Shown: positions 41,002 to 49,648 of the stretch, piece after piece
Layout: every line of letters starts with the position of its first letter
Numbering within the stretch: position 1 is the stretch's first letter
Source of the DNA: Sphingobium sp. YR768
GTDB lineage: Bacteria; Pseudomonadota; Alphaproteobacteria; Sphingomonadales; Sphingomonadaceae
Length of the DNA: 64,000 nucleotides
Assembly: GCF_900111125.1 (NCBI RefSeq)
Contig: NZ_FOGE01000010.1
Coordinates: 96,407-160,406 of the forward strand
Direction of reading: 5' to 3'
Notes under the pieces: model-generated
Seen by the model: only the letters and a program-made list of their open reading frames with translations
Databases searched by the model: none
What the model was told of the DNA's origin: nothing
Translations under genes and position numbers: made by a program

Positions 41002-41991
41002 TCATGCCGCCTGTGCGGCTGGCGCGGCGAAGCGGCTGCGATAGTCGCCCGGCGACAGGCCGACGAGGCGGTGGAACAGCTTGCGGAAGGCGGCGGCATC
41101 CTCATAGCCGACGCTCCAGGCGATCTGGTCGACGGTGCGTCTGGTGAATTCCAGATGTTCGCGCGCCTTGGTGACGCGCAGATGCTGGACATATTCGATC
41201 GGCGTCATGGCGGTGGCCGCCTTGAAGCGGCGCTGGAAGGTGCGCTCCTCCATGCCGACCTGCGTCGCCATTTCGCCGACGCTGATCGCCTTCGCTTCCC
41301 GCGCGGCGAGCCAGTGCTGCACCTTCAATATCGCTTCGTCCCCATGGGTCAGGCGCGGCATGAAGCGGGCGAAATGCTTCTGTTCGCGCCCGGCGCTGTC
41401 GATCAGCAGGAATTTGGCGGTGTCGAGCATCACTGTCGGCCCCAGCAACCGGTCGACCAGCCGCAGGCCCAGGTCGGTCCAGGCCATCAGGCCGCCGGCG
41501 GTGATGATGTCGCCATCATCGATGACGATGCGGTCGCAATCCAGTTTCACATCGGGAAAGCGGGTGCGGAACTGGTCGGCGAACCACCAGTGGGTGGTGG
41601 CGGGCCGGCCGGAAAGCAGGCCTGTCGCCGCCAGCAGGAAGGCGCCGCCGCAATTGGAGGCGAGGGTGGCGCCCTGGGCATGGCGGTCCACCAGCCAGCG
41701 GGCATAGGGCGCGGCCTCCTGTGCATCGGGCACGCCGGTCAGGCGACCGGGCACCAGCCAGATTTCCGGGCGGGTGGCGTCGCCCAGTTCCGGGTGCGTG
41801 TCATGGCTGCGGGCGAAACCGCCATCGGGCTGATGCTCCCAACGACTGACGCGCAGGGTCTGGCCGCCATGGTCGATCGAAAATTGCCCGGCGATCGCGA
41901 TCATGTCCGTCAGCCCATAGGCCATCGACAATTGGCAACGGGGATAGAGGAGAATGCCGATTTCGGCTTTCGGCAGAGGGGCTGGGGGCAT
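41002..41991 (-). CDS. GlxA-type AraC-family regulator with a DJ-1/PfpI-like domain
   Basis: This 329-residue protein has an N-terminal glutaminase-like domain (IGILLYPRCQLSMAYGLTDM and later TLASNCGGAFLLAATGLLSG, with Cys at the usual nucleophile elbow). The C-terminal double helix-turn-helix of AraC type contains ISVGEMATQVGMEERTFQRR and then IAWSVGYEDAAAFRKLFHRL. Such regulators sense small metabolites. It is divergent from an alpha/beta hydrolase gene, its likely target. A direct repeat suited to AraC binding lies next to its start. Confidence 0.9.
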   Translation of the reverse strand: MPPAPLPKAEIGILLYPRCQLSMAYGLTDMIAIAGQFSIDHGGQTLRVSRWEHQPDGGFARSHDTHPELGDATRPEIWLVPGRLTGVPDAQEAAPYARWLVDRHAQGATLASNCGGAFLLAATGLLSGRPATTHWWFADQFRTRFPDVKLDCDRIVIDDGDIITAGGLMAWTDLGLRLVDRLLGPTVMLDTAKFLLIDSAGREQKHFARFMPRLTHGDEAILKVQHWLAAREAKAISVGEMATQVGMEERTFQRRFKAATAMTPIEYVQHLRVTKAREHLEFTRRTVDQIAWSVGYEDAAAFRKLFHRLVGLSPGDYRSRFAAPAAQAA

Positions 41992-42003
41992 GTGAACGCT
42001 CCG

Positions 42004-42033
42004 ATGTCGGAATCGGCCCGCTTAATGTCGGAA
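42004..42033. promoter_or_regulatory. Direct repeat ATGTCGGAA at 21-bp spacing, candidate AraC-type operator
   Basis: ATGTCGGAA occurs at 42004-42012 and 42025-42033, so the start points are 21 bp apart, two turns of the helix. Tandem half sites at this period are typical for AraC-family proteins. The repeat lies in the 132-bp spacer between the GlxA-type regulator and the divergent hydrolase gene. Confidence 0.45.
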
Positions 42034-42123
42034 CCGCCAATCCCGATCCTCCGCGATTCCCCCTAATTCTGCAAGCACAGGGCGTGAGAGACGCTCTTCC
42101 AGAGACGGAAAGGGACTTTCATC

Positions 42124-42954
42124 ATGAGCAATTTCATCACCACCAAGGACGGCACCCGCATCTTCTACAAGGATTGGGGGCCGCGCGATGGTCAGCCGAT
42201 CATCTTCTCCCATGGCTGGCCGCTGTCGGCCGACGCCTGGGACGCGCAGATGGTCTTCTTCGCCCAACAAGGCTTCCGCACCATCGCCCATGACCGCCGC
42301 AGCCATGGCCGGTCGGATCAGGTGTGGGACAATAATAATATGGACCAATATGCCGACGATCTGGCCGACCTGATCGCAGCGCTGGACCTGAAGGATGTGG
42401 TGCTGGTCGGCCATTCGACCGGCGGTGGCGAAGTCACCCGCTATATCGGCCGCCATGGCACCAGCCGGGTCGCCAAGCTGGCGCTGATCGGCGCGGTGCC
42501 GCCGCTGATGCTGAAGACGGAGGCCAATCCGGGCGGGCTGCCGATCGAGGTGTTCGATGGCATCCGCAAGGGGACGTTCGACAATCGCAGCCAGTTCTTC
42601 AAGGATCTGACGATCCCCTTCTATGGCTACAACCGGGAAGGCGCGGTGATCTCCGAAGGTATCCGCGACGAATTCTGGCGGCAGGGGATGATGGGTGGCC
42701 TCAAGGGCCAGCTCGACTCGATCCGCGCTTTTTCGGAAAGCGATTTCCATGCCGATCTGGCGAAGGTCGATGTGCCAACGCTCGTCCTGCATGGCGATGA
42801 CGACCAGATCGTGCCGATCGGCGCGGCCGCCCTCTCCACGGTGAAGATCGTTACGGATGCGGTGCTGATCGTGTATGAAGGCGCCGACCATGGGCTGACG
42901 CAGACTCATCAGGACCGGTTCAACGCCGACCTGCTCGATTTCATCAACGGCTGA
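42124..42954 (+). CDS. Alpha/beta hydrolase of the non-haem chloroperoxidase type
   Basis: The 276-residue protein has the usual triad: Ser98 in [10 protein letters not shown], Asp in [12 protein letters not shown] and His in EGADHGLT. The oxyanion region is [13 protein letters not shown]. Cofactor-free haloperoxidases of this group are esterases that also form peracids; the natural substrate is open. It starts with ATG at 42124 after a GGGACTTTCATC spacer with weak ribosome-binding character. It is followed by an SDR and a membrane protein on the same strand. Confidence 0.92.
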   Translation: MSNFITTKDGTRIFYKDWGPRDGQPIIFSHGWPLSADAWDAQMVFFAQQGFRTIAHDRRSHGRSDQVWDNNNMDQYADDLADLIAALDLKDVVLVGHSTGGGEVTRYIGRHGTSRVAKLALIGAVPPLMLKTEANPGGLPIEVFDGIRKGTFDNRSQFFKDLTIPFYGYNREGAVISEGIRDEFWRQGMMGGLKGQLDSIRAFSESDFHADLAKVDVPTLVLHGDDDQIVPIGAAALSTVKIVTDAVLIVYEGADHGLTQTHQDRFNADLLDFING

Positions 42955-42966
42955 CAACAAAGTTCC

Positions 42967-43060
42967 GTTCGCCCTGAGCGAAGTCGAAGGGCTCGGCCGA
43001 CCGAAGGGAGGCTGCTTCGCTTCGCTCAGCAGAGGGCTTCGACTTCGCTCAGGGCGAACG
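42967..43060. repeat. GTTCGCCCTGAGC-type intergenic repeat, copy 4 (23-bp arms)
   Basis: The first 23 bases from 42967 are the exact inverse complement of the last arm ending GGGCGAAC near 43059. The centre again has CGGCCGACCGAAGGGAGG and TGCTTCGCTTCGCTCAG. It is the most symmetric of the long copies and can form a hairpin of about 94 nucleotides between the hydrolase and SDR genes. Confidence 0.9.
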
Positions 43061-43093
43061 GGATCAAAATTGCTCTATAACTGGAGACATCCC

Positions 43094-43870
43094 ATGACCA
43101 AAGACACCATTCTCATCACCGGCGCGTCGGACGGTATCGGCGCGGTCTATGCCGATCGTTTTGCGAAGCGCGGCGCCAATCTTATCCTCGTCGCCCGGCG
43201 GGCCGAGAGACTGGAGGCGCTGGCCGCCAGCCTGCGCGAAACCGGAGTCGCCGTCGAGGTGATCGCGGCCGACCTGTCGAAAGCCGACGATCTCGCCCGG
43301 ATCGAGGCGCGGCTGCGCGATGATGACGCCATCACCGGCCTGATCAACAATGCCGGGATCGCCGGCGAACAGGCCTTTACCCAGACGGACCCGGCCTATC
43401 TGACCGGCCTTATCGACCTCAACATCCTGGCGGTGACGCGGTTGTCCCGCGCTGTCGCGCCCCGCTTTGCGGCGAAGGGGGCGGGGACGCTGATCAACAT
43501 CACGTCGGTCACGGCGCTGATGCCCGATGGCTTCACCGCGGTCTATCCGGCGAGCAAGGCCTATGTGCTGGCCTTTACCGAAGCGTTGCAGGTCGAACTG
43601 GGCGCCAAGGGGGTGAAGGTGCAGGCGGTGCTGCCCGGCATCACCCGTACCGCCATCTGGACCGCAGAGCAGATCGCCAACATCCCCGCCGCCATGGTGA
43701 TGGATGTCGAGGTGATGGTCGACGCGGCGCTGGCTGGGCTGGACATGGGCGAGCCGATCACGATTCCCGCGCTGCCCGACAATGCCGACCTCGACGCCTA
43801 TCTGGCGGCGCGGGCGGCCTTGCGGCCCAATCTGTCGCTGAAAGACGCGGCGGCCCGCTATCGGGCTTGA
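43094..43870 (+). CDS. Short-chain dehydrogenase/reductase
   Basis: This 258-residue classical SDR has the cofactor motif TGASDGIGAVYADRF (residues 8-16), NNAG in GLINNAGIAGE, the catalytic Ser in NITSVTALMP and Tyr-x-x-x-Lys in YPASKAYVLAF. An Arg-Arg after the second strand (VARRAERLE) favours NADP(H). The substrate is unknown. GGAG lies 8 bp before the ATG at 43094; the longer frame from 43070 lacks such a site. Confidence 0.92.
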   Translation: MTKDTILITGASDGIGAVYADRFAKRGANLILVARRAERLEALAASLRETGVAVEVIAADLSKADDLARIEARLRDDDAITGLINNAGIAGEQAFTQTDPAYLTGLIDLNILAVTRLSRAVAPRFAAKGAGTLINITSVTALMPDGFTAVYPASKAYVLAFTEALQVELGAKGVKVQAVLPGITRTAIWTAEQIANIPAAMVMDVEVMVDAALAGLDMGEPITIPALPDNADLDAYLAARAALRPNLSLKDAAARYRA

Positions 43871-43881
43871 ATAGCAACACT

Positions 43882-43953
43882 GTTCGCCCTGAGCCTGTCG
43901 AAGCCCCCTCCTTTCCTAAAGAAAAGAGGCCCTTCGACAGGCTCAGGGCGAAC
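43882..43953. repeat. GTTCGCCCTGAGC-type intergenic repeat, short copy 5 (22-bp arms)
   Basis: GTTCGCCCTGAGCCTGTCG plus AAG (43882-43903) is exactly complementary to the arm at 43932-43953. A 28-base loop contains CCTTTCCTAAAGAAAAGAGG. This copy lacks the long central block of the others and uses the CCTGTCG subtype. Confidence 0.9.
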
Positions 43954-43985
43954 GGAATTGAGAGAGCTTTCCAAGGAGAAGCATC

Positions 43986-44498
43986 ATGATCCTCGGTCTT
44001 TCCATTCCCGTCTTCATCGCGCTGCATGTCGCGATCAGTCTGGTCGGCATCGTTAGCGGCCTCATCGCGCTGCCGGCGCAGGCGCGGGGGCATTTCCTGC
44101 CGCGCACGCAGGCGATCTTCCTCGTCACCACCCTGCTCACCAGCCTGACCGGCTTCCTCTTTCCCTTTCGCGGCTTCACGCCCGCGATCGGGGTGGGGAT
44201 AATCTCGACGCTGGTGCTGATCCTTGCCTTCGTCGCGCTCTATGGGCTCAAGCTGCGCGGACGGGCGCGCGCCGTCTATGCAGTGAGCGCCACCGCCGCC
44301 CTGTGGATGAACCTGTTCGTTCTGGTGGTGCAGAGCTTCCTGAAGGTGCCGGCGCTCAACGCCTTCGCACCGACCGGCAAGGAGCCGCCCTTCCTCGCCG
44401 CGCAGGGGCTGCTGCTGATCGTCATGCTGATCCTGGGCGCGGCGATCCTGCGTCAGCCCAGCCGCGATCAACAGCCCTTCCTTACCCCCCGAATGTGA
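43986..44498 (+). CDS. Multi-helix membrane protein of unknown function
   Basis: The 170-residue protein consists of four to five hydrophobic helices (IPVFIALHVAISLVGIVSGL, FLVTTLLTSLTGFLF, IISTLVLILAFVALYGL, AALWMNLFVLVVQSFL, AAQGLLLIVMLILGAAIL). AAGGAGAAG lies just before the ATG. It resembles small DUF-type integral membrane proteins, but I do not assign a family. It is probably in one operon with the hydrolase and SDR. Its last 17 bp overlap the end of the convergent TonB receptor gene. Confidence 0.75.
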   Translation: MILGLSIPVFIALHVAISLVGIVSGLIALPAQARGHFLPRTQAIFLVTTLLTSLTGFLFPFRGFTPAIGVGIISTLVLILAFVALYGLKLRGRARAVYAVSATAALWMNLFVLVVQSFLKVPALNAFAPTGKEPPFLAAQGLLLIVMLILGAAILRQPSRDQQPFLTPRM

Positions 44499-46497
44499 CG
44501 CCGATCCACAGTGTACGCGGCGTGCCCAGATCGATTGATCCGCCCGAATTGCGGGTGACCACCGCCTTGTCGAACAGATTTTCGCCGCGCGCCACCAGGT
44601 TGATCCCATGGCCGACCGGCAGGCGGGCGATGGCGTCCACCGTCAGTGCGTCGGGCAGGACGTCGCTTTGCAGGTCGTCCTCATATTGTTTGGCGACATA
44701 GCGCAGCGTGGTCGACAGCGACGGGCCGGAGGCGGGGCTGTAGGCGACCGTGGCGCTGGCGGCATGGCGCGGTGTCTGGGCCGGGGTGAAGCCGTCGAAG
44801 GCGGCGCCCGGCGCATGCACGCGGCTGTGGCTATAGGCGTAGGAGGCCGACAGGTTGATATCGCCCAGCTTTGCGGCGGCGGTCAGTTCCACGCCCTTGG
44901 CGACGATCCGGTCGACATTCTGCCGCTGGCGCGTGTTGGTGGCGATCGTCACATTGGCGATCGCGTCGTCCAGCCGGTTGTAGAAGGCTGTGGCCGACAG
45001 GGTGATCCCCTTGGCCGGGGTCAGGTCGATGCCCGCTTCCGCACCCTTCAGCTTTTCCGGATTGAGCGCGGCATTGGCCTGCGTCGTGATCGGGAAGACC
45101 ACGAAGGGGCGATAGAGTTCGTTCAGGGTCGGCAGGCGGAAACCGCTATAGGCCGATGCCCGCAGCGCCACCGCATCAGCCACATGATAGAGCGCGCCGA
45201 TCCGGCCGGACGTCTCCCAGCCCGACCGGTCGGCATAGTCGCTGCCGGTCGCTGCGCCGGTGGAGGCGCTGACCTGATGATAGAAGCCGTTGGTGATCGA
45301 CCAGCGATCGGCGCGTGCGCCGCCGGTCAGCACCAGATCGCCGAGCGTCCAGTCATCCTCGATGAAGATGCCGCGCGTCCACTGATCGCCGCCGGCATGG
45401 CGCAGGAAGGTGCGCGGATTGGCGGCGACATTGGCGTTATAGGCATCCTCATACATGTCGCCGGTGGCAAAGCGCGTATCCACGCCCAGCCGCAGCATAT
45501 GGGCGTCTCCCACGGGCGGCCGTATCTCGATCTTGCCGCCGATGCCGGTGGAGGGCGTGTTGCGCTGGTCCAGCGACTTGCGGAAAGTGGAGGAGGACAT
45601 CACGATATTGGAGAAGTTGCGCGCCTGGATATAGGCCAGCGCGTCCACCTGCCACGGTCCGCGATCGATATAGCGGATGCTGGCATCCTGCCCCTGGCTC
45701 ATGCTGTCCGCGCCCTTGAAACGCAGGGTGCGATTATCCTCGAACAGGGTCGCGCGAAATTGCAGTTCCGAGCGAGCGGACAGGGGCGCTACGGCCCGCA
45801 AATTGGTCGACCAGCCATCATAGGCGGCGGGCACGGTGGCAGAGACACGCTGGTCCTTCGGCGTGGTCTGGAAGCCATCGCCCCGGTCCCAGCGGCCCGA
45901 CAGCGAGACATAGCCGCCGCCCAGATCCTGGGTCAGTCCAGCGGACAGCTCGGTCGAATCGCGGCTGCCGTAGAAGGCGCTGGCGGTAAAATCGGGCAAC
46001 TGGTCGCGCGTCGCGCTGGCCATTTCGATCGTGCCGGCCACCGCGCCCGCGCCAAAGGCGCCGATGCCGCCGCCGCGCGTCACCCGGACCACCGACAGGC
46101 GTTCCGGGGCCAGCGCGCTGAAGGGAATATAGCCGAAAAAGGGATCGGCGACGGGCACGCCGTCCAGCAGCATCAGTGTCCGGCTGGACGCATTGCCGCC
46201 CAGCGCCCGCAGCGTCGCGCCCTGATTGGAGGGGTTGGACGAACGGCTGTCCGATCGGCGGAACTGCTGGAACCCGGCGACGTCCCCCAACACGCTTTCG
46301 ATCCGGTCCGACGCGCTGTCCAGCAGGCGCTGCCGGTCGATCACCACCGATCCATAGGCTGGCGTGCCGGGCGGCAGATCCAGCCCAGCGCCCGTCACGA
46401 TGATGGCGGATGCGTCCCCGGCGGCCTCATCGGGCGCCTGCGCTAGCGCGGCGGTCGGAACGGTCAGCAAAATGGCAGGCAGCACGAAATTTTTCAT
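44482..46497 (-). CDS. TonB-dependent outer-membrane receptor (BtuB-like size, no STN domain)
   Basis: This 671-residue protein has a signal peptide ending ALAQ, a plug domain (SVVIDRQRLLDSASDRIESV, GATLRALGGNASSRTLMLLDG, VTRGGGIGAFGAGAVAGTIE) and a beta-barrel ending FGG. It imports a large or scarce ligand using TonB energy. The ligand is unknown. Its position 45 bp after the porin terminator, close to a lanthanide-type alcohol dehydrogenase locus, raises the possibility of metal or metallophore uptake. No riboswitch fits in the short leader. Confidence 0.92.
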   Translation of the reverse strand: MKNFVLPAILLTVPTAALAQAPDEAAGDASAIIVTGAGLDLPPGTPAYGSVVIDRQRLLDSASDRIESVLGDVAGFQQFRRSDSRSSNPSNQGATLRALGGNASSRTLMLLDGVPVADPFFGYIPFSALAPERLSVVRVTRGGGIGAFGAGAVAGTIEMASATRDQLPDFTASAFYGSRDSTELSAGLTQDLGGGYVSLSGRWDRGDGFQTTPKDQRVSATVPAAYDGWSTNLRAVAPLSARSELQFRATLFEDNRTLRFKGADSMSQGQDASIRYIDRGPWQVDALAYIQARNFSNIVMSSSTFRKSLDQRNTPSTGIGGKIEIRPPVGDAHMLRLGVDTRFATGDMYEDAYNANVAANPRTFLRHAGGDQWTRGIFIEDDWTLGDLVLTGGARADRWSITNGFYHQVSASTGAATGSDYADRSGWETSGRIGALYHVADAVALRASAYSGFRLPTLNELYRPFVVFPITTQANAALNPEKLKGAEAGIDLTPAKGITLSATAFYNRLDDAIANVTIATNTRQRQNVDRIVAKGVELTAAAKLGDINLSASYAYSHSRVHAPGAAFDGFTPAQTPRHAASATVAYSPASGPSLSTTLRYVAKQYEDDLQSDVLPDALTVDAIARLPVGHGINLVARGENLFDKAVVTRNSGGSIDLGTPRTLWIGVTFGG

Positions 46498-46541
46498 AGC
46501 GATCCCCTCGCGCCCCTATGCTTGTTTTTCAAGCCTTGATC

Positions 46542-46575
46542 AAAAAAGGGCCGCATCCCTTCTAGGATGCGGCCC
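46542..46575 (-). terminator. Strong Rho-independent terminator after the porin gene
   Basis: On the minus strand GGGCCGCATCC, a 6-base loop and GGATGCGGCCC form a perfect 11-bp stem followed by six T. It closes the beta-propeller/porin transcript and separates it from the TonB receptor gene. Confidence 0.93.
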
Positions 46576-46600
46576 CCGCTTCGTGACATTGGTCCTTCGG

Positions 46601-47998
46601 TCAGAAGAAGAGAATTGCGCCTGCCGCGACGGCGTCCGACGTTGCCTTGTTGCCGTTATGCGCTTCCGACTTCGTATTCACATATTCGGCCAGCAGCGTG
46701 ACCCAGCTATTGAGGCCATAGCGGACCTGCCCGACCCAGCTGCTATTCTTGTCCACCAGCGTCGGGTTGGCCAGCGCATCGGCGGCATTGGCATAGTCGA
46801 GATTGCTCTCGCCATAGCTGCCGCCGACCGAAATCTTGCCGAAGGTCGCCAGTCCCTGAAGATAGAAGCCATGGCTGTCGCGCTTGTTGCCCAGCCCATC
46901 GGTGTCGAACAGGTTGAGCGCGGTCGTGCCCAGCCCTGACGCATCATAATAGGTGCCGACCACCGTGACCGGGCCGAAAGTGACCTTCGCGCCCGCATCC
47001 CAGCCCCAGCCGGTATAGTCGGGGCCCAGGTCGACATTATGCTTCTGCGTGGTGCCCGACAGCCAGAGGCGGGTCGCGACGTCGCCGAATTTGCCGTCAT
47101 AGATGAACTTGGCCTGGAAACCGGGCTGCTTGTTGGTTTCGGCCGGGCCGGTTAGCGAAGAGAGCGGTTCGAAAATGCCGATGCTGGCGGTAAAGCCGCT
47201 GAAGCTGGGCGTGGTATAGGTGATCTGCGGCTGGAAATCGGTGTAGATATAGCCGGTGCCGATCCGCCCCAATGTGGTGTTGGACGGGGCGACATTGCCG
47301 GCCGGGGTGCCCGACGACAGCAGGGTGATATCGTTCAGGATCGCTTCGGACTGGAACAGGCCGATGTCGCGGCCGATCTTCACCTCGCCGAAACCGGCCC
47401 GGCCGAACGTCAGATAGGTCTGGCGGAAATCGATGCCGCTGGTCTGGAGCGCGCGGGGATTGCCGCCGCTGTTCGCGCCGCCACCCGAATAGCTGACGCT
47501 GTTGATGCCGGGATACATGCCGAAATGCGCGCCCACGTCCCAGCCGCCCTGCGTCGTGGTTGCCTCCACCTTCAGGAAACCGGGGAGCAGGCCGTTGCGC
47601 ACGGCCGAGGTGCTGCCGCCCACGGTCGCGACGCCGCCCGTCACCGCATTGGTCGCGCTGGGCGCATCGCCATTGTCATGCACATAGAAACCGTTGACGG
47701 AGCCGGAGAATTTCAGCGTCACGTCGCCGACCTGAAGCCCCACGCCGCTTTCTGTCATCCGCACATAGCCCGCGCCGCCCGATGCATCGGGCGTTACGGC
47801 CGGGGCGGGTGCGGCGGCGGCCTGCGCCGTTTCGGTAGCCTGCCCCTTCACCAGTTCCTGATATTCATCGTCGGTCAGGATGCCCTTTTCGTGCAGCCGC
47901 TTCAGCAGATCCGCAGTGGTGCCGGCCATGGCCGGCGCTGCGGTGGCGGCGAGCATCAGCGCTCCAGCCGCGCTCATCAGGCGCAACGTCCCCTTCAT
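46601..47998 (-). CDS. Outer-membrane porin, OprO/OprP-like
   Basis: This 465-residue protein has a signal peptide ending AMAG and a short helical N-terminal piece (LLKRLHEKGILTDDEYQELVKG), which is common in these porins. A beta-barrel follows that starts VGLQVGDVTLKFSGSVNGFY and ends in the aromatic ILFF expected for outer-membrane assembly. Glycine and aromatic residues alternate through the strands. It follows the PQQ-associated beta-propeller gene by 112 bp on the same strand. It could admit alcohols or other substrates of the neighbouring dehydrogenase. Confidence 0.88.
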   Translation of the reverse strand: MKGTLRLMSAAGALMLAATAAPAMAGTTADLLKRLHEKGILTDDEYQELVKGQATETAQAAAAPAPAVTPDASGGAGYVRMTESGVGLQVGDVTLKFSGSVNGFYVHDNGDAPSATNAVTGGVATVGGSTSAVRNGLLPGFLKVEATTTQGGWDVGAHFGMYPGINSVSYSGGGANSGGNPRALQTSGIDFRQTYLTFGRAGFGEVKIGRDIGLFQSEAILNDITLLSSGTPAGNVAPSNTTLGRIGTGYIYTDFQPQITYTTPSFSGFTASIGIFEPLSSLTGPAETNKQPGFQAKFIYDGKFGDVATRLWLSGTTQKHNVDLGPDYTGWGWDAGAKVTFGPVTVVGTYYDASGLGTTALNLFDTDGLGNKRDSHGFYLQGLATFGKISVGGSYGESNLDYANAADALANPTLVDKNSSWVGQVRYGLNSWVTLLAEYVNTKSEAHNGNKATSDAVAAGAILFF

Positions 47999-48110
47999 AT
48001 CATCCTCCCTGTCTTCACGCCGTGTTCTCTCCGGCTGGGGCGGAGAGTGCGGCGGAAGGGGGACCCAAGAAATTGAACTTAGGTTCTCGTCCCTTCGGAC
48101 AGGCGGGACA

Positions 48111-49067
48111 TCAGGGCGCGGCGACGATTCCCCACGGTGCTGCGCCGACCGCGATGGTGCCTGTGACCTGCGCCTTGGCCAGATCGATCACGGACACATT
48201 GTCCGAAAGGCCATTGGCGCTGTAGGCGCGGGCGCCATCCGCGCTGATCGCGACATGCCACACGCGCTTGCCCACGGGCACATAGGCCCGCACCTTGCGC
48301 GTCGCGACATCGACGATGGCGACATGATCGGCCCGGCCCAGCGCGATCACCGCCGTCTTGCCGTCGGGGGTAAAGCGGATGCCGCAGGGCAGGATGCGAT
48401 GATCGGGGATGCCGGTTATGGCGAAGTGCAGCGTGTCGCTGACCTGCCGGGTGGCGGTGTCGACAATCTGCACCGTGCCGCCCACTTCCGCCGCGACCCA
48501 TAGCTGCGCGCCATCGGCGGTAAATTCCACATGGCGCGGGCGCAGGTCGACCGGCGTTTCGGCGACCATCGCTTTGGCCCCGACATCGATCCAGTTGACG
48601 ACATTATCTTCCTCGGACGTGACGACCACCCATTTGCCGTCCGGGCTTTGCGCCACCCCCTCCGGCTCGCCGCCGACATCGACCTGGAAGGCGACGCTCC
48701 GGCTGGCCAGATCGATTGCGGTCAGCGCCGAATCATCCTCATTGGCGACGAACAGGGTCTTGCCGTCGCGCGACAGGAAGAATTGCTCCGGGTCCTGGCC
48801 CGACGGCAGTTCCGCCACGACCGCGCCGGTCGCCCGGTCGATCACCTGCACCGCATGGTCCAGGCTGGCGCACAGATAGATATAGCGCCCATCCTTCGAC
48901 ACGGTGATGCCGCGCGGCCGACCGCCGACCTTCCATGTCGCGTTCACCGCGCCCGCTGTCGCGTCGATCACGCTGACGCTGTCGCCCCGCTCATTGGAGA
49001 CATAGAGGGTTTCGGCCTGAGCCGCAGCGGGCAGCAGCATCAACCCCGCGATGACGATGCATTTCAT
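48111..49067 (-). CDS. PQQ-dependent catabolism-associated beta-propeller protein
   Basis: This 318-residue periplasmic protein has a signal peptide (IVIAGLMLLPAAAQAE) and about seven YVTN/NHL-type repeats (LYVSNERGDSVSVIDATAGA, FVANEDDSALTAIDLAS, WVAAEVGGTVQIVDTATR and similar). The family occurs beside PQQ alcohol dehydrogenase genes; its precise role is unproven, and PQQ or metal handling is suspected. The start at 49067 has GAGAGGAAGAGA right before it. It is divergent from the cytochrome c gene over 147 bp. Confidence 0.9.
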   Translation of the reverse strand: MKCIVIAGLMLLPAAAQAETLYVSNERGDSVSVIDATAGAVNATWKVGGRPRGITVSKDGRYIYLCASLDHAVQVIDRATGAVVAELPSGQDPEQFFLSRDGKTLFVANEDDSALTAIDLASRSVAFQVDVGGEPEGVAQSPDGKWVVVTSEEDNVVNWIDVGAKAMVAETPVDLRPRHVEFTADGAQLWVAAEVGGTVQIVDTATRQVSDTLHFAITGIPDHRILPCGIRFTPDGKTAVIALGRADHVAIVDVATRKVRAYVPVGKRVWHVAISADGARAYSANGLSDNVSVIDLAKAQVTGTIAVGAAPWGIVAAP

Positions 49068-49096
49068 TCTCTTCCTCTCCATGCCCTCATTCTTGC

Positions 49097-49137
49097 CCCA
49101 AGGGTCTATCCGCAGCCCTGTCTCTACGGGATTGTAC
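49097..49137 (+). promoter_or_regulatory. Shared promoter-type element upstream of the cytochrome c gene
   Basis: CCCAAGG, then TC one base later, 13 bases, GTC, 9 bases and TTGT align with the element before the PQQ dehydrogenase gene at 50515. Spacing is the same to within one base. It may be the binding site of the response regulator encoded at 52511. A direct repeat CCAATGG-CCAATGG overlaps its end (49137-49150). Confidence 0.4.
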
Positions 49138-49214
49138 CAATGGCCAATGGGGGCGCGGCCCGCCCTTGCCTACACTCGGGCTCATCAGGGGAAAACCGAC
49201 CGGGTGAGGATATA

Positions 49215-49643
49215 ATGATGAATGTGGGAAGGGTCGCGTTGCTGGGTGCCATGGCTGCTCTGGGCATGACCGCGACAAGTGCATTGATGGCGCATGGCGA
49301 CGTGACGCCGCAGGCGGTGGATACGTCCGCGCTGCCGGATATCGGCGAGGCCTGGCTGGAGAAAAATCCCTATAGCGGCAATGCCAAGGCGATCGAGATC
49401 GGCCAGTCGGCCTATGGCCAGAATTGCGCGCGCTGCCACGGGCTGGACGCGGAGAGCGGCGGCATCGCCCCCGATCTGCGCTACCTCGAAGCAGGCGAAT
49501 CGGGCGATCAGTGGTTTGCCGAACGCTTCCGTCATGGCTCCAGCCATGATGGCAAGGTCTATATGCCGCCCTTCGGCGACGTATTGGGCCAGAAGGCCGG
49601 CTGGGCGATTCGCGCCTGGCTCGAAACCAAGCACGAAGGCTGA
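49215..49643 (+). CDS. pedF: PedF-type cytochrome c550
   Basis: This periplasmic cytochrome takes electrons from the PQQ alcohol dehydrogenase. The product has 142 residues with an N-terminal signal segment ending SALMA. Then comes HGDVTPQAVDTSALPDIGE and the haem site NCARCHGLDAESGGIAPDL, with Met as probable sixth ligand in KVYMPPFGDVL. The sequence matches the PedF cytochromes of Pseudomonas-type 2-phenylethanol/alcohol oxidation loci. GAGGA precedes two adjacent ATG codons (49215 and 49218). The binding protein gene starts 5 bp after the stop. Confidence 0.93.
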   Translation: MMNVGRVALLGAMAALGMTATSALMAHGDVTPQAVDTSALPDIGEAWLEKNPYSGNAKAIEIGQSAYGQNCARCHGLDAESGGIAPDLRYLEAGESGDQWFAERFRHGSSHDGKVYMPPFGDVLGQKAGWAIRAWLETKHEG

Positions 49644-49648
49644 TCGCC

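Noticed and set aside
37597..43953. CRISPR array formed by the repeated GTTCGCCCTGAGC units
   Set aside because: The units are palindromic, widely and unevenly spaced between genes, with no uniform spacers and no cas genes.
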